A DNA stretch of 64,000 nucleotides from DASPSM01 sp036008465 (GTDB lineage: Bacteria > Planctomycetota > Planctomycetia > Planctomycetales > Planctomycetaceae). Each line of letters begins with the position of its first letter. Positions within the stretch are counted from its first letter, which is position 1. Under the pieces are notes generated by a model. That model worked only from the letters and a program-made list of their open reading frames with translations, did no database searches and was not told the DNA's origin. Location of the stretch: the NCBI GenBank assembly GCA_036008465.1, contig DASYNP010000185.1:12576-76575 (forward strand), written 5' to 3'. Both the position numbers and the translations under genes were made by a program. Below are positions 53,559 to 62,552 of this stretch, piece by piece.

Positions 53559-56500
53559 TCACCAGGTCCTCTCCGGGCCGTCGTCTCGTCGTCGCTCGAT
53601 CGTGATGCGTTCTCTGAAACTCACTTCGGGAACGGCGCTTGAATCCTGCCCGGATTCAGCTCGTGACGGGGCGAGCGCACCCGATTCGATCAGGTCCGCC
53701 TGACTGGCCGGCTCGAAGGCCGCACGCGTCTCAGTGCGCCGGCGGATGCGGGTGGTGACCGGTTCCTCGGCCGAGGATCGCTTCTGCCGGACGCGCTGCG
53801 GCGCGGCCTCAATCGTGTGGGCGGCCTTGAGCGTCTTGATCTTCTCGGCCAGTTCGGAAACGTTTGGCCCTTCCCCTTCGCTTGGCATATGGGCTGTCGC
53901 TGACAACCCGGCTTTGAGCTCATCCCGCAAGGCGGTCAATTCTGCCAGATACCCCTCATGGACGAACGGTTTGCCCAGCCGGGCCTGATAATCGCGGAGT
54001 TGCGACTCGGCGATGGCGAGGTCTTGCCGGATGCGGTCGCATTCGGAGCCATAGCCGCCGGCCAGACGTTCGAGAGCGTTTAGGACGGCGCGCGGCCCCT
54101 GGTGGTCGCGCGACAGCGCAGACTGCCGGGTGATCGCGCCTTCCAGATAGACGCTGGGCGGGAATTGCGGATGAAGGACAAGGCCGAAGCGTAATTCGCG
54201 GTACGTGCCGAGCGGGATGCGGCGCGTATCGCGAACGTCCCGTGGCAAGGCATCCAGCTTGCCGCCAAGGACATCGGAAATGTCCTCGCGAGCAGGTGTG
54301 CGACCACAGATGGTGATGGGGTCGCCAGCGTGATCCGCCACGGTCTGCTGATCAGTCGTGAGCTTGCTCAGCCGGTCGGACATGCCGGCGATGGTTCCCG
54401 GCAGATCGCGCACGCTGCGCCGCGCGACGTATTGTTCATCCAGGTGGTTCTTTTTGAGCAGCGTGAGGCGTTGCAATTCGGCGTCGGCCTCGGCGAGTGT
54501 CAGCACGGCCGGGTTGCCCGATGCGATCGCCTTGACCTCGGCGTAGGAGAGTTCCTGGCCGCCGATGTCCTCAGCCCGGCGGGCGGCATTGTCGCCGGTG
54601 ATGACCTGTGAAATGAACCGGGCCTTGGTTTCAAGGGCTTGCCACATATAGGCGTCGAACGACCCTTCCGTCACGTAGCGGTAGACCGCCACTTCCTGGT
54701 TCTCGTTGCCCTGGCGGAGGATTCGGCCGTCGCGTTGTTCGACCTCGGCCGGCTTCCAGGGGGCGTCGAGGTGATGCAGGGCAACGAGGCGTTTCTGGAC
54801 GTTGGTGCCGGTGCCCATCTTCTGCGTGCTGCCAATCAGCACGCGCACCGAGCCTTGCCGCACCTTCTCGAAGAGAGCCTGTTTCTTGGCGTCGGATTCG
54901 GCGTCGCCGATGGCGGCGATCTGCTCGCGGGGAATGCCGCTTGCAATAAGTTTCCGGACAACGTCGTCGTAGACGGAGTATCCCCATTGCGTCGGATTAA
55001 CGCCCATGTCGGAGAAGATCATCTGCGTCCCGCGCGTCGCGGCGGTCTTCTTCCAGATGGATGCGACGTTCTCGACGAGGCGGTTGACCTTCGATTCCGG
55101 GAAATCCGGCGCCTTGGCCGAGAGCATCCTTGCGTCGGTGGCGAGCTTGCGGCCGTCGGTGGTGATGGCCAGCGCGTTGTCTTCCCTCGGGTCCACGCGT
55201 TCCGACCGCAATCGCTCATATCGCCGAACGAGTTCCTGCTGAAGCTCGCGTTGCTCTTCGGACATCGGGCAGGCGACGACGATGGCTTTGCCGCCTTGCA
55301 GGCGGGGACGGGGCAGGTCGAGCATCTCCGCCGTCTGCACGTCGGAGAAGGCGCGGAACATCTGCTGGAGCTCCGGCAGATTGGTAAATCGTGCGAATCG
55401 GCTTCGCGGACGCAGGCCCGCGCCGTCGGGTGAGATTTCCATCGTGTCGATGACTTCACCGAACGTGGCGGCCCAGGCGTCGAAATGCTCGAGCCCGCGG
55501 CTTTTCAGTCCCTCGGGATCTAGGAAACGCTGCATCGTGAACATTTCCATCATGGTGTTGGAAATCGGCGTGCCGGTGGCAAACGTCACGCCGTGGCCGG
55601 CGTGTTGCTCATCGAGGTAGCGCGCCTTCATGTAGACGTCGAAGGCCCGCTCGCTGCCGCCGGTCTGGATGCCGGCGACGCGATCCATCTTGGTCGGCGT
55701 CTCCAAATTCTTGAAATAATGCGCCTCGTCGATGAAGACGTGATCGACGCCGAGTTCGTCGAAGACCAGCCCGTCATCCTTCTTGTCGCGAGCGAGCAGA
55801 TCCTTGAGCCGCTCCTCGCGGGCGGCTTTCTGCTTCTCGATGGTCTTGATGAGGTTGCGATTGGCGCCTCGGTCGGCTGCGTGCTCGCGCAGCAGCTCGT
55901 CATATTCGGCGATCTGCTCGCGCAGGAATTTCTCCTGGTACTCAAGCGACATGCCGATCCGCTCGAAGCTGCTGTGCGTGACGATAATGCCGTCCCACTC
56001 GCCACTGGCGATCTTGGCGGTTAAGAATTTGCGGCGGTCGCGCGTCAGATCCTCCTTGACGGCGACGAGCAACCTGGCGTTGGGGTAGAGCTGCATGAAC
56101 TCGCGGGCGAATTGCTCCAGCAGGTGGTTGGGGACCACGTACATGGGCTTCTTGATGAGGCCGGCCTGTTTCATCTTCATGCCGGTGGCGGCCATCGTGT
56201 AGGTCTTGCCGGCTCCGACAGCATGGGCCAAGAGCGTGTTGCCCGAACTCATGCCGCGCCAGACCGCGTCGTCCTGGTGAGGGCGCAGCCGGATAGTCTG
56301 GTTCATGCCCGGGAAATCGAGGTGCGAGCCGTCGAACAGGCGGGGACGCAGATTGTTGTATGTGTCGTTGTAAAGCCGAACCAGTCGCTCGGTACGTTCC
56401 GGATCGGTGAAAATCCACGACCGGAAGCGTTCCTTGATGAGCTTTTGTTTTTCGCGGGCGGCCAGCGTCTCCTCTTGGTTGACCACGCGCTCCTCGCGGT

Positions 56501-59231
56501 CACCGTCACGGAAGGTGTCGTAGATGGTCGGCGACTTCATGTTCAGCGCCAGTTCGAGCAGCCAGCAGCCGTTGGCGCGGGCCGTGCCGTACTCGGCCGT
56601 TGCGGCCACGGATGCTTTGGCGGCGTAGCCGGCATCCAGGCTCCATACGGCATCCTTCTTAAGATGCGCAACCGGAACGCTCGCCGAATCGACGCGGAAC
56701 AATTCGGCGGCGAAGGCCTGGATGTCGGATTCCGGTATCCACGGCGCGCCTAACCCGGCGTCGATGTCGCCGGGCAGCACGTCCTCGGGCTGCACGCGGC
56801 TTAAGGCATCGGCATTGCGCGAGTAATCCGGGCCGGCGAGATCGGCGGCTTTGAGCTTTGCCCGCACGTCGCCGGAGAGATAGGCGTCAGCCGTTTGCCA
56901 GCCCTTCGATTCAGGGTCGAGGAAAATGAGATCGCCCAATTCGGCGATGATTTGCGGCTCGGGCTTTCCGTAGAGGTCGGCGATGAAGGGCAGGTCGACC
57001 GCGCCGCGCTGGTTGAGCGACACGAGCAATCCTTCCTCGGCGCTACGGACATACGTGATTGGCGGCGTCTTGCCGACCACGTCTTTCGTCATGATGGCGG
57101 CCTTGGCCGCCTTGCCGGTCACCTCGTCGTAGTCTTCCAGCGACATGACGAGCATGGCGTCGGGGTCTTCGCGGAACTTGACGAGATTGGGCATGCGGCG
57201 GATGACGTTGCCGTCGGAGGTTTCGCCGAAGGTGGTCTTGTTGATCGGCCCGTAGGTCATGACGAAGCGGTCATAGACCCAGTTCAGCTCGCGGCGCGCC
57301 TCGCGGCGGTTGGCATCGGGCCAGCCTTCGTTCTGCGATTGCAGCACGCGGCGGGCGCGGTCACGCAGTGCCACGAGCGCGGCCAGGCGTTTGCCGGTCA
57401 ACGTCCCATCCGCTCTCAGGGTCGAGCCGCCATAAACGACCGGAGCCCCCTGCCCGCCCTGCGACTGATAAATGACGCGATCATCTCCGACGAAGAAGCT
57501 GCCTTCGGTGATGTGGCGCTCGGGCGGCGGTGGCGTGAATGCCGGCGCCGCCGTTTCCTGGACGGGCGATGCCTGGACCTTCGCGTATTCCGGCAGACGC
57601 CCAATCGCTTCTTTGAGTTGTTGGGGGAGATCGCCGTTGGCGGTGACGCTGTACCCCTCCCCTCCGTAGAGCGTGTCCTTTCGCGACCAAAGCCCAAGGA
57701 CCATTTCAGGATGGTTCAGGAAATAGCGGTTGATTGAGACTTCGGCGCCGTCGATAGAAAGCGGGGCAATTCCCAGCCACTGCGGATCGACGTGGCGAGC
57801 CGGTTCGCCTGGCGCCCGCTTGCGCAGGAATAGGATGTCGGTGACGACGGCGGTGCCCTCGCGTTTGAAGGCGTCGGAAGGCAGCCGGATCGCGCCCACG
57901 AAATCCGCCTTAGATGCGAGATACTCGCGGATGGCGGCACTCTGCTTGTCGAGCGTGTAATGCGACGTGACGAGGGCGAGGACGCCACCGGGCTTCAGCG
58001 CATCGACCGACTTGGCGAAGAAGAAATCGTGCAACGACAACTTCTGGCCGCGATAGTCGAGCTTGAGGTCGGCGAAGGGGACATTGCCGACCGCCGCGTC
58101 GATGCTCCCTTCAGGCAGGCGGGTGTCGCGAAAACTTTCGATGCGGATGTCGTGGTTGGGATGGAGCGCTCTTGCGATGCGGCCGGAGATGGAATCGAGT
58201 TCAATGCCGATGAAGCGCTGTCCCCCCCTCCCCCCGCCCATAAAATTCCCGATGCCACAACCCGGCTCCAGGATGGTGGCGTTATCGGGAATGCCCAAAC
58301 GGGCGATGGCGTCGTGGATCGAAGCGATGACGGCAGGGGACGTGTAGAAGGCGTTGAAGGTGGTGCGCTTGGCGCTGTCGTATTCGTCGGGCGTAAGCAG
58401 CGTCTTCAGCTCCTCGCCGAGAGACTGCCAGCCGGCGTCTTTGTATTTGCCCGTGATTGGGTTGGGGAAAATCGAGAGCGCCACCGGCCCGAACCCCGAA
58501 AAGCGCGAAAGCGCCTCCTTCTCCTCTTTATTAGGGGGCCGCCGCTCCGTCTCGATTCGTTTGAGCGACCTGATGGCCGCGATGATGTCGCGGGCCTTGG
58601 CCTTTTCACCGCTGGCGACCGGGGATTGGGTTGCAGGCGATGGATGTTCCGAGACGGCGGTTGCCGGATCGTGAGAATCGAGGTCGTGGGCGGGATTTGA
58701 TGCGGTTGCGACCGGCTGCGGCGTTTCTTTCGGTCTCTCGGGTTCGGCTGCGGGCTTTTTTGGTGGGGCGTCAAAGAGCGACGGTTGGTTTCGCGACGCC
58801 TTTAGCCGCGCGACGTAGGACGGCTGATATGCGCCATTGCCTGGTCGAGGGACAGTGATTCGCTCTCGTCCTGATGCGACTCGGAGGGCAAACGATCCTC
58901 CATTTCCTTGAGGGCCAGCTCCATCGCTTCGCTGGCGATCTGGCTCGGGTCGCTTGCCGGCTTCGCCTGCAGGAGGTGTTCCTTCCAGGCTTCGTGGCTG
59001 TCCTTCAGCTCCCTGGCGTAGAGTTCCAGCGCCGGCAGCAGCTTGCGGCTCTGCCGGAGTTCCTCGTGCATCTGCGGTCGCTGTTCCAGAAGTTCCAGGA
59101 TGATGGTTTTGTATTGCATGGTCGTCTCCTCCTTCGTGATGAATGTTAGCGCTTTTGTGCGGCTCAGGCGAGTCGCCTGGGTCGGTGGGGAATAATGGCG
59201 GTTGTCGCCAGTCCGGCGGTTTGCGCTTCAT
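53559..59231 (-). CDS. giant N6-adenine methyltransferase-helicase of plasmids and integrative elements
   Basis: A 1890-residue protein. Order: N-terminal extension 1-145, methyltransferase about 225-480 with ILEPGCGIGNFMGG and the catalytic NVPF (N383) standing for NPPF, a long middle part, then an SF2 helicase with Walker A VGAGKT (K1009), DEAH-type FIDEAHYFKN (D1168) and C-terminal motifs STQKMGTGTNV and QRDGRILRQGNE. Such fused proteins are common on large plasmids and conjugative elements, possibly for anti-restriction or DNA processing. No ATG, GTG or TTG lies between 59231 and the conserved region, so the start must be 59231, with a separate gene nested inside this part. Confidence 0.83.
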   Translation of the reverse strand: MKRKPPDWRQPPLFPTDPGDSPEPHKSANIHHEGGDDHAIQNHHPGTSGTATADARGTPAEPQAAAGAGTLRQGAEGQPRSLEGTPPAGEAGKRPEPDRQRSDGAGPQGNGGSFALRVASGRERITVPRPGNGAYQPSYVARLKASRNQPSLFDAPPKKPAAEPERPKETPQPVATASNPAHDLDSHDPATAVSEHPSPATQSPVASGEKAKARDIIAAIRSLKRIETERRPPNKEEKEALSRFSGFGPVALSIFPNPITGKYKDAGWQSLGEELKTLLTPDEYDSAKRTTFNAFYTSPAVIASIHDAIARLGIPDNATILEPGCGIGNFMGGGRGGQRFIGIELDSISGRIARALHPNHDIRIESFRDTRLPEGSIDAAVGNVPFADLKLDYRGQKLSLHDFFFAKSVDALKPGGVLALVTSHYTLDKQSAAIREYLASKADFVGAIRLPSDAFKREGTAVVTDILFLRKRAPGEPARHVDPQWLGIAPLSIDGAEVSINRYFLNHPEMVLGLWSRKDTLYGGEGYSVTANGDLPQQLKEAIGRLPEYAKVQASPVQETAAPAFTPPPPERHITEGSFFVGDDRVIYQSQGGQGAPVVYGGSTLRADGTLTGKRLAALVALRDRARRVLQSQNEGWPDANRREARRELNWVYDRFVMTYGPINKTTFGETSDGNVIRRMPNLVKFREDPDAMLVMSLEDYDEVTGKAAKAAIMTKDVVGKTPPITYVRSAEEGLLVSLNQRGAVDLPFIADLYGKPEPQIIAELGDLIFLDPESKGWQTADAYLSGDVRAKLKAADLAGPDYSRNADALSRVQPEDVLPGDIDAGLGAPWIPESDIQAFAAELFRVDSASVPVAHLKKDAVWSLDAGYAAKASVAATAEYGTARANGCWLLELALNMKSPTIYDTFRDGDREERVVNQEETLAAREKQKLIKERFRSWIFTDPERTERLVRLYNDTYNNLRPRLFDGSHLDFPGMNQTIRLRPHQDDAVWRGMSSGNTLLAHAVGAGKTYTMAATGMKMKQAGLIKKPMYVVPNHLLEQFAREFMQLYPNARLLVAVKEDLTRDRRKFLTAKIASGEWDGIIVTHSSFERIGMSLEYQEKFLREQIAEYDELLREHAADRGANRNLIKTIEKQKAAREERLKDLLARDKKDDGLVFDELGVDHVFIDEAHYFKNLETPTKMDRVAGIQTGGSERAFDVYMKARYLDEQHAGHGVTFATGTPISNTMMEMFTMQRFLDPEGLKSRGLEHFDAWAATFGEVIDTMEISPDGAGLRPRSRFARFTNLPELQQMFRAFSDVQTAEMLDLPRPRLQGGKAIVVACPMSEEQRELQQELVRRYERLRSERVDPREDNALAITTDGRKLATDARMLSAKAPDFPESKVNRLVENVASIWKKTAATRGTQMIFSDMGVNPTQWGYSVYDDVVRKLIASGIPREQIAAIGDAESDAKKQALFEKVRQGSVRVLIGSTQKMGTGTNVQKRLVALHHLDAPWKPAEVEQRDGRILRQGNENQEVAVYRYVTEGSFDAYMWQALETKARFISQVITGDNAARRAEDIGGQELSYAEVKAIASGNPAVLTLAEADAELQRLTLLKKNHLDEQYVARRSVRDLPGTIAGMSDRLSKLTTDQQTVADHAGDPITICGRTPAREDISDVLGGKLDALPRDVRDTRRIPLGTYRELRFGLVLHPQFPPSVYLEGAITRQSALSRDHQGPRAVLNALERLAGGYGSECDRIRQDLAIAESQLRDYQARLGKPFVHEGYLAELTALRDELKAGLSATAHMPSEGEGPNVSELAEKIKTLKAAHTIEAAPQRVRQKRSSAEEPVTTRIRRRTETRAAFEPASQADLIESGALAPSRAESGQDSSAVPEVSFRERITIERRRDDGPERTW
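58802..59119 (-). CDS. small helical protein nested in another frame of the giant gene
   Basis: A 105-residue helical protein starting MQYKTIILELLEQRPQMHEE, with a regular charged pattern (LLPALELYARELKDSHEAWK) and a Ser/Glu-rich tail. A strong AAGGAGG lies about 8 nt before ATG 59119. The frame is offset from the giant methyltransferase-helicase reading frame and lies wholly within its first 145 codons. Similar proteins occur on planctomycete plasmid-like elements, as I recall. Confidence 0.75.
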   Translation of the reverse strand: MQYKTIILELLEQRPQMHEELRQSRKLLPALELYARELKDSHEAWKEHLLQAKPASDPSQIASEAMELALKEMEDRLPSESHQDESESLSLDQAMAHISRPTSRG

Positions 59232-59307
59232 GGTCAGGAACCATCGAATGACGGTTCCCGACCTTTCGCGCCGCCGGTGGCCCCCGCTTCCTTCGTGGCC
59301 GGCGGTC

Positions 59308-59517
59308 TCATTTCGACCTGCCGCGGTCGTTGCCGGACGAGCCGAAGGTGTCCTTTAAGACCTGGCTTGCCGCGACGCCGGCCATAATGATCATGGAACC
59401 GATGGCGACGTATTGCAGAACCATCGCCAGGCGCTCGTTCTTGCAGTTCTTCGACATGGCCTGGGCCTCGGGGCCGAGGTCGCGCAGGTAATAGGTCGGC
59501 GGTACGGAATTGGACAT
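59308..59517 (-). CDS. small single-pass membrane protein, unknown
   Basis: A 69-residue protein with one transmembrane helix (LAMVLQYVAIGSMIIMAGVAA) after a soluble N-terminus MSNSVPPTYYLRDLGPEAQA and a short charged tail. No family recognised. It lies between the 144-residue gene and the giant methyltransferase-helicase gene on the same strand, so it is probably part of their operon. Confidence 0.65.
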   Translation of the reverse strand: MSNSVPPTYYLRDLGPEAQAMSKNCKNERLAMVLQYVAIGSMIIMAGVAASQVLKDTFGSSGNDRGRSK

Positions 59518-59532
59518 GGGGCGGCTCCCTGA

Positions 59533-59967
59533 TCAGAAGGGAACGCCTTGTTGGGTTTCGATCCCCTTGTCCTGGCGGATCATGCCGCGCACTTCCTGAT
59601 AGAGCCTTTCCGCTTCGATGCGGACGCTCATCGAGGATTCAGGGGTGAGCGGGCGCGCCCATATCTTGTCAGTGCGGTTCCAGCGGAATCCCGCTTCCTT
59701 CATCTTGTCGATGACGGCCTGGCTCGGCTTGTCCTCAAGACGGCCTTCCCCAAACTTGATGGCCACCTGGCGGTCGCGCTTGCTCTCGAAGAGCCGAACT
59801 CCGGCTGCTACGTCGCCGGCGATTTCAAACGGATCGGGGCCAGATACCGGTTTCCTTCTGCCCACCCTCTCGGCGAAGCTGCGTTGGTCTCTGCCCGCGT
59901 CGGGAGCCGATGGTTCGGCGACGGCGGTGGCGCTTTCTGGTGAGTCTTGGTCTGGTGTTGTTGACAT
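59533..59967 (-). CDS. small element-borne protein, unknown
   Basis: A 144-residue protein. The first 45 residues are disordered and acidic, then a folded part: VAIKFGEGRLEDKPSQAVID and FRWNRTDKIWARPLTPESS, a pattern seen in small plasmid- and ICE-borne proteins. AAGGAGG stands about 8 nt before ATG 59967, and it is the first gene of the minus-strand operon ending with the giant helicase. Possible regulator or single-strand DNA-related role; not known. Confidence 0.7.
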   Translation of the reverse strand: MSTTPDQDSPESATAVAEPSAPDAGRDQRSFAERVGRRKPVSGPDPFEIAGDVAAGVRLFESKRDRQVAIKFGEGRLEDKPSQAVIDKMKEAGFRWNRTDKIWARPLTPESSMSVRIEAERLYQEVRGMIRQDKGIETQQGVPF

Positions 59968-60000
59968 GGTGTGATCCTCCTTGATGTGATGCTGGTCATC

Positions 60001-60016
60001 ATTAACCAGTGTTAAT
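60001..60016. promoter_or_regulatory. palindromic operator candidate ATTAAC-N4-GTTAAT
   Basis: A perfect 6+6 inverted repeat with a 4-nt spacer, 34 nt upstream of the first gene of the minus-strand operon (ATG 59967), next to an AT-rich TAATATATTAG. Placement and symmetry fit a repressor site overlapping a promoter. Confidence 0.5.
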
Positions 60017-60036
60017 ATATTAGCACTTCACAGAGC

Positions 60037-60069
60037 GCTGCGCAATAGGCTGGCTGCGGGTTTCAGAGG
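60037..60069 (+). repeat. 33-nt direct repeat, copy a
   Basis: GCTGCG..ATAGGCTG.CTGCGGGTTTCAGAGG, repeated at 60356-60388 with three or four mismatches, 319 nt apart. Both flank the first copy of the diverged long repeat. Confidence 0.7.
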
Positions 60070-60213
60070 ATTGACACGCGGAGAGTGGCGGTTTTCAAGG
60101 CATGAGCGGCACATGAGTCGCTGAGAGCCGCAGAAACTCAGGCCATTGGCCGCTTGCCTCTGACGACGTTCCTGTCACAAAAATGTCACATTTCAGCGCT
60201 TGCGCCTGTCCCG

Positions 60214-60350
60214 ATGCATCTCCCCGTTCTTTTGGCGCGTGCAGCCCCACAGATGGCCGTATACGCGAGAAGACCTGTTTTGGCTGTCATAACAGCGGAC
60301 AGATGCTTTCCCTTCTGAAAAGGGCCTCAGAATGCGATTTCGGGGCATTT
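60214..60350 (+). repeat. diverged long direct repeat, copy 1
   Basis: Shares with 62682-62807, in order and at similar spacing, the words TTTTGGCGCGTGC, ATGGCCGTA, GCTTTCCCTTCTG and GCGATTT.G.GGC.TTT. The two copies enclose the LRR-nuclease and endonuclease-like genes. Confidence 0.6.
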
Positions 60351-60355
60351 AACCG

Positions 60356-60388
60356 GCTGCGTGATAGGCTGCCTGCGGGTTTCAGAGG
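60356..60388 (+). repeat. 33-nt direct repeat, copy b
   Basis: Partner of 60037-60069: same GCTGCG..ATAGGCTG.CTGCGGGTTTCAGAGG pattern. Confidence 0.7.
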
Positions 60389-60448
60389 GTTTGAAGGCTA
60401 AGAAAGCCAGCGTTGTCGCGACTGGGTCGTGGCGATTGCGCGCATACC

Positions 60449-61624
60449 TTAGCTGTCGATCACGGTCCCGGGTCGCCTGGTTTTGAAGCGGTTAACTCCC
60501 TGTCTGGTTACATCTGTGTCCTTGACACACAACCACTCTAGGTCTGGGCAATCGCGAAGGACACTGAGTCCTCGGTCTGTGATATGCGTTCCACTTACGT
60601 TCAGTCGCTTTAAATGTGGAATGGCTACCAAACTCGCTAATCCCTCGTCCGTTATCTTTGTTCCAGCGAGGCTTAAGAGTTCCGTCGATATGGGAATGTG
60701 CTTCAAGGCAGTGTCTGTGATCCGAGTGCGCGTCAAATCAAGTCGTCTGGGGATCACCATCGACCGCAACTGGACAATTTGCTCTTCGCTGATGCTGTCT
60801 CCGTCGGCTAGCATGCACGCCATTTGTGTTAGCCCACCGGGATCCGGATCAACGCCGCGCCGACGAAGCATGTCAAACAACGCGACGATCAGCGGGACTT
60901 CGTTGAACCGCTTTTTTGCGCATATGTCGAGCAGGATGGCCGCAAGCGGATGTACCATTGACTCGTAAAGCGTCATATTCGCCTCCGCGCTTGATCCCAT
61001 CATCATGCGTGTCCCGGACATCGTCGCAGGAGTCCCCGTTTGCCATTGCACGTCTTCATAAACACCGAGGAGACGGTTTTGTAGATTTCGCTTTTGTGCA
61101 ACGACGTGCGATTTCAGAACCTCATAAACGTTTCTCGCAAATGTTTCGGAACGCACGTCGGTGTTGGACCAAGAGCAGACAGGCGTGCCCAAAGTGATCT
61201 GCCGGGCATTCGAGGTCTTAGAGATTGTAGGAAGCGACTTCAGACAAAGGTGGATGTTCTTGTGCGGCACCTTTTCAATGCCGAGCTGCGTTACTCGATG
61301 GGTCGCGTAGAGAACGATCGTTGACTCATTTAGATCGACGCTAGCGAGGAACCATGGTATATCTAGTTGATTCAGCCAGCTCACCTCTACCGCAGTGTCG
61401 TATTTCACGATCCGTTCTGACTTCGCCTTTATTTGCACGCCAAACGAGTCTTCGGCTATAAGCCTGCGGCCGCTTCCAGGACGAATTAACGTGCAGAATG
61501 CATCTAGTCCCACATCTTCCGTAGGTGGAACCGGGGCAACGAGGGACGCACGCCGAAGCAACTCAAGTCCGAAGGATTCGTGAATGTGACCGCTTCGCAG
61601 ATTTTTGTCGCGTGAGCCAACCAT
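60449..61624 (-). CDS. DUF4365-type nuclease domain fused to leucine-rich repeats
   Basis: A 391-residue protein. Residues 10-150 resemble DUF4365: GLDAFCTLI with D41, then FGVQIKAKSE with Q64 and K66 (QxK). A helical middle part (MVHPLAAILLDICAKKRFNE) leads to at least four leucine-rich repeats of about 24 residues, for example TELLSLAGTKITDEGLASL and LKRLNVSGTHITDRGLSVL. Repeat domains commonly bind a trigger, so this looks like a sensor-nuclease. Start ATG 61624 has GGAGG 11 nt upstream; ATG 61723 is possible. It is enclosed by diverged direct repeats with the adjacent endonuclease-like gene. Confidence 0.7.
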   Translation of the reverse strand: MVGSRDKNLRSGHIHESFGLELLRRASLVAPVPPTEDVGLDAFCTLIRPGSGRRLIAEDSFGVQIKAKSERIVKYDTAVEVSWLNQLDIPWFLASVDLNESTIVLYATHRVTQLGIEKVPHKNIHLCLKSLPTISKTSNARQITLGTPVCSWSNTDVRSETFARNVYEVLKSHVVAQKRNLQNRLLGVYEDVQWQTGTPATMSGTRMMMGSSAEANMTLYESMVHPLAAILLDICAKKRFNEVPLIVALFDMLRRRGVDPDPGGLTQMACMLADGDSISEEQIVQLRSMVIPRRLDLTRTRITDTALKHIPISTELLSLAGTKITDEGLASLVAIPHLKRLNVSGTHITDRGLSVLRDCPDLEWLCVKDTDVTRQGVNRFKTRRPGTVIDS

Positions 61625-61961
61625 TGGTGTGGTCGTACCTCCAATCGGTGCTTGCGTTCCGTCGATTCTGCCGTTGATAATACGTGGATGGGTGCTGCGC
61701 GCAAAAGGCCGATTGGCGGGCATCGCCTTGACTTGACCCTCTCGAGAATGGAAAGCCGGCGTTCGCGATCCAGTCTTCGACGGTGATCTACTCTCGCTGC
61801 CGGCCGGCGAACTTGCGGTCGTGCATGGTGCGTGGCCAGGCGAGGAATGTCTCGTCGATCGTTGCGATTTCCGAAGCTTTCAGATCGGAGGAGTCGTTCA
61901 GCGGCACGTTGCGGGCAGGAAGACCCACAGTCGACGGGGCGGTTCAGAGAGACGCACGAAA

Positions 61962-62552
61962 ATGAGCGTATCGCTTGTGCCAAGGACCATTCTTTCGCTC
62001 ATTCAACCGGCCGTGTCAGCGGTCGCGGCACGTCTTTTTGTGCTGACGACCGGGCGCTCAGGCTCCAGGAAATTTCAGCCGACCGTAATGAGTTTTTACG
62101 AGACTGGTCTTGTTACTTCGCTCTATGAGCAGCTGCTGATGTCACCAGTGCTACGGAATTACGAGATACGCCATGAAATGCCGTATGCCTCGCCGGGTGT
62201 GGTGGGTTCTCCGAAGAGGGTGGACATTTGGTTGCGGCCAGTGGGCGGCGGCTATCCCCACCTCATAGAAGCGGGGGACTTTTCGCCAGGTAAAGTGAAT
62301 CGTGACTGCGAGAAAATGCGTGAGCTGAATCCGAATGGTGGTTGTTGGGCCTTGGCGTTCTTTCGAGGTAAAGGGAGACCGCCGGCAAATCCACATCAAC
62401 CACTCGCCGTAATGAACGCTTCATTGGCCAATGCCAGAGGGCTCGATAACGAGATCGTCGAAATCGAGCATCGACTGGTTCGCAGTTTTGATGTGTACCG
62501 ACCGGACGGCAATCACGATCGATTTGGAGTCGCCATGATTCGCGCGAGGTGA
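61962..62552 (+). CDS. PD-(D/E)XK-like protein, unknown
   Basis: A 196-residue protein. KRVDIWLRP with D88, followed by YPHLIEAGDFSPGKVNRDCE with E103, resembles the D...E-x-(K/G) core of restriction-endonuclease folds, where the Lys appears replaced. The start at ATG 61962 precedes MSVSLVPRTILSLIQPAVSA. It is divergent from the DUF4365-LRR gene, 337 nt away start to start, and both lie between the diverged long repeats. The family is uncertain; it may be a solitary nuclease. Confidence 0.6.
   Translation: MSVSLVPRTILSLIQPAVSAVAARLFVLTTGRSGSRKFQPTVMSFYETGLVTSLYEQLLMSPVLRNYEIRHEMPYASPGVVGSPKRVDIWLRPVGGGYPHLIEAGDFSPGKVNRDCEKMRELNPNGGCWALAFFRGKGRPPANPHQPLAVMNASLANARGLDNEIVEIEHRLVRSFDVYRPDGNHDRFGVAMIRAR

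Larger units (their letters stand above)
59968..60448. other. 481-nt intergenic stretch with operator and repeats
   Basis: No gene is seen. The stretch contains the ATTAAC palindrome, two 33-nt direct repeats, a doubled TGTCACA word near 60174-60191 and a diverged copy of the 62.7-kb sequence. It may be a control or partition region of the element. Confidence 0.55.
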
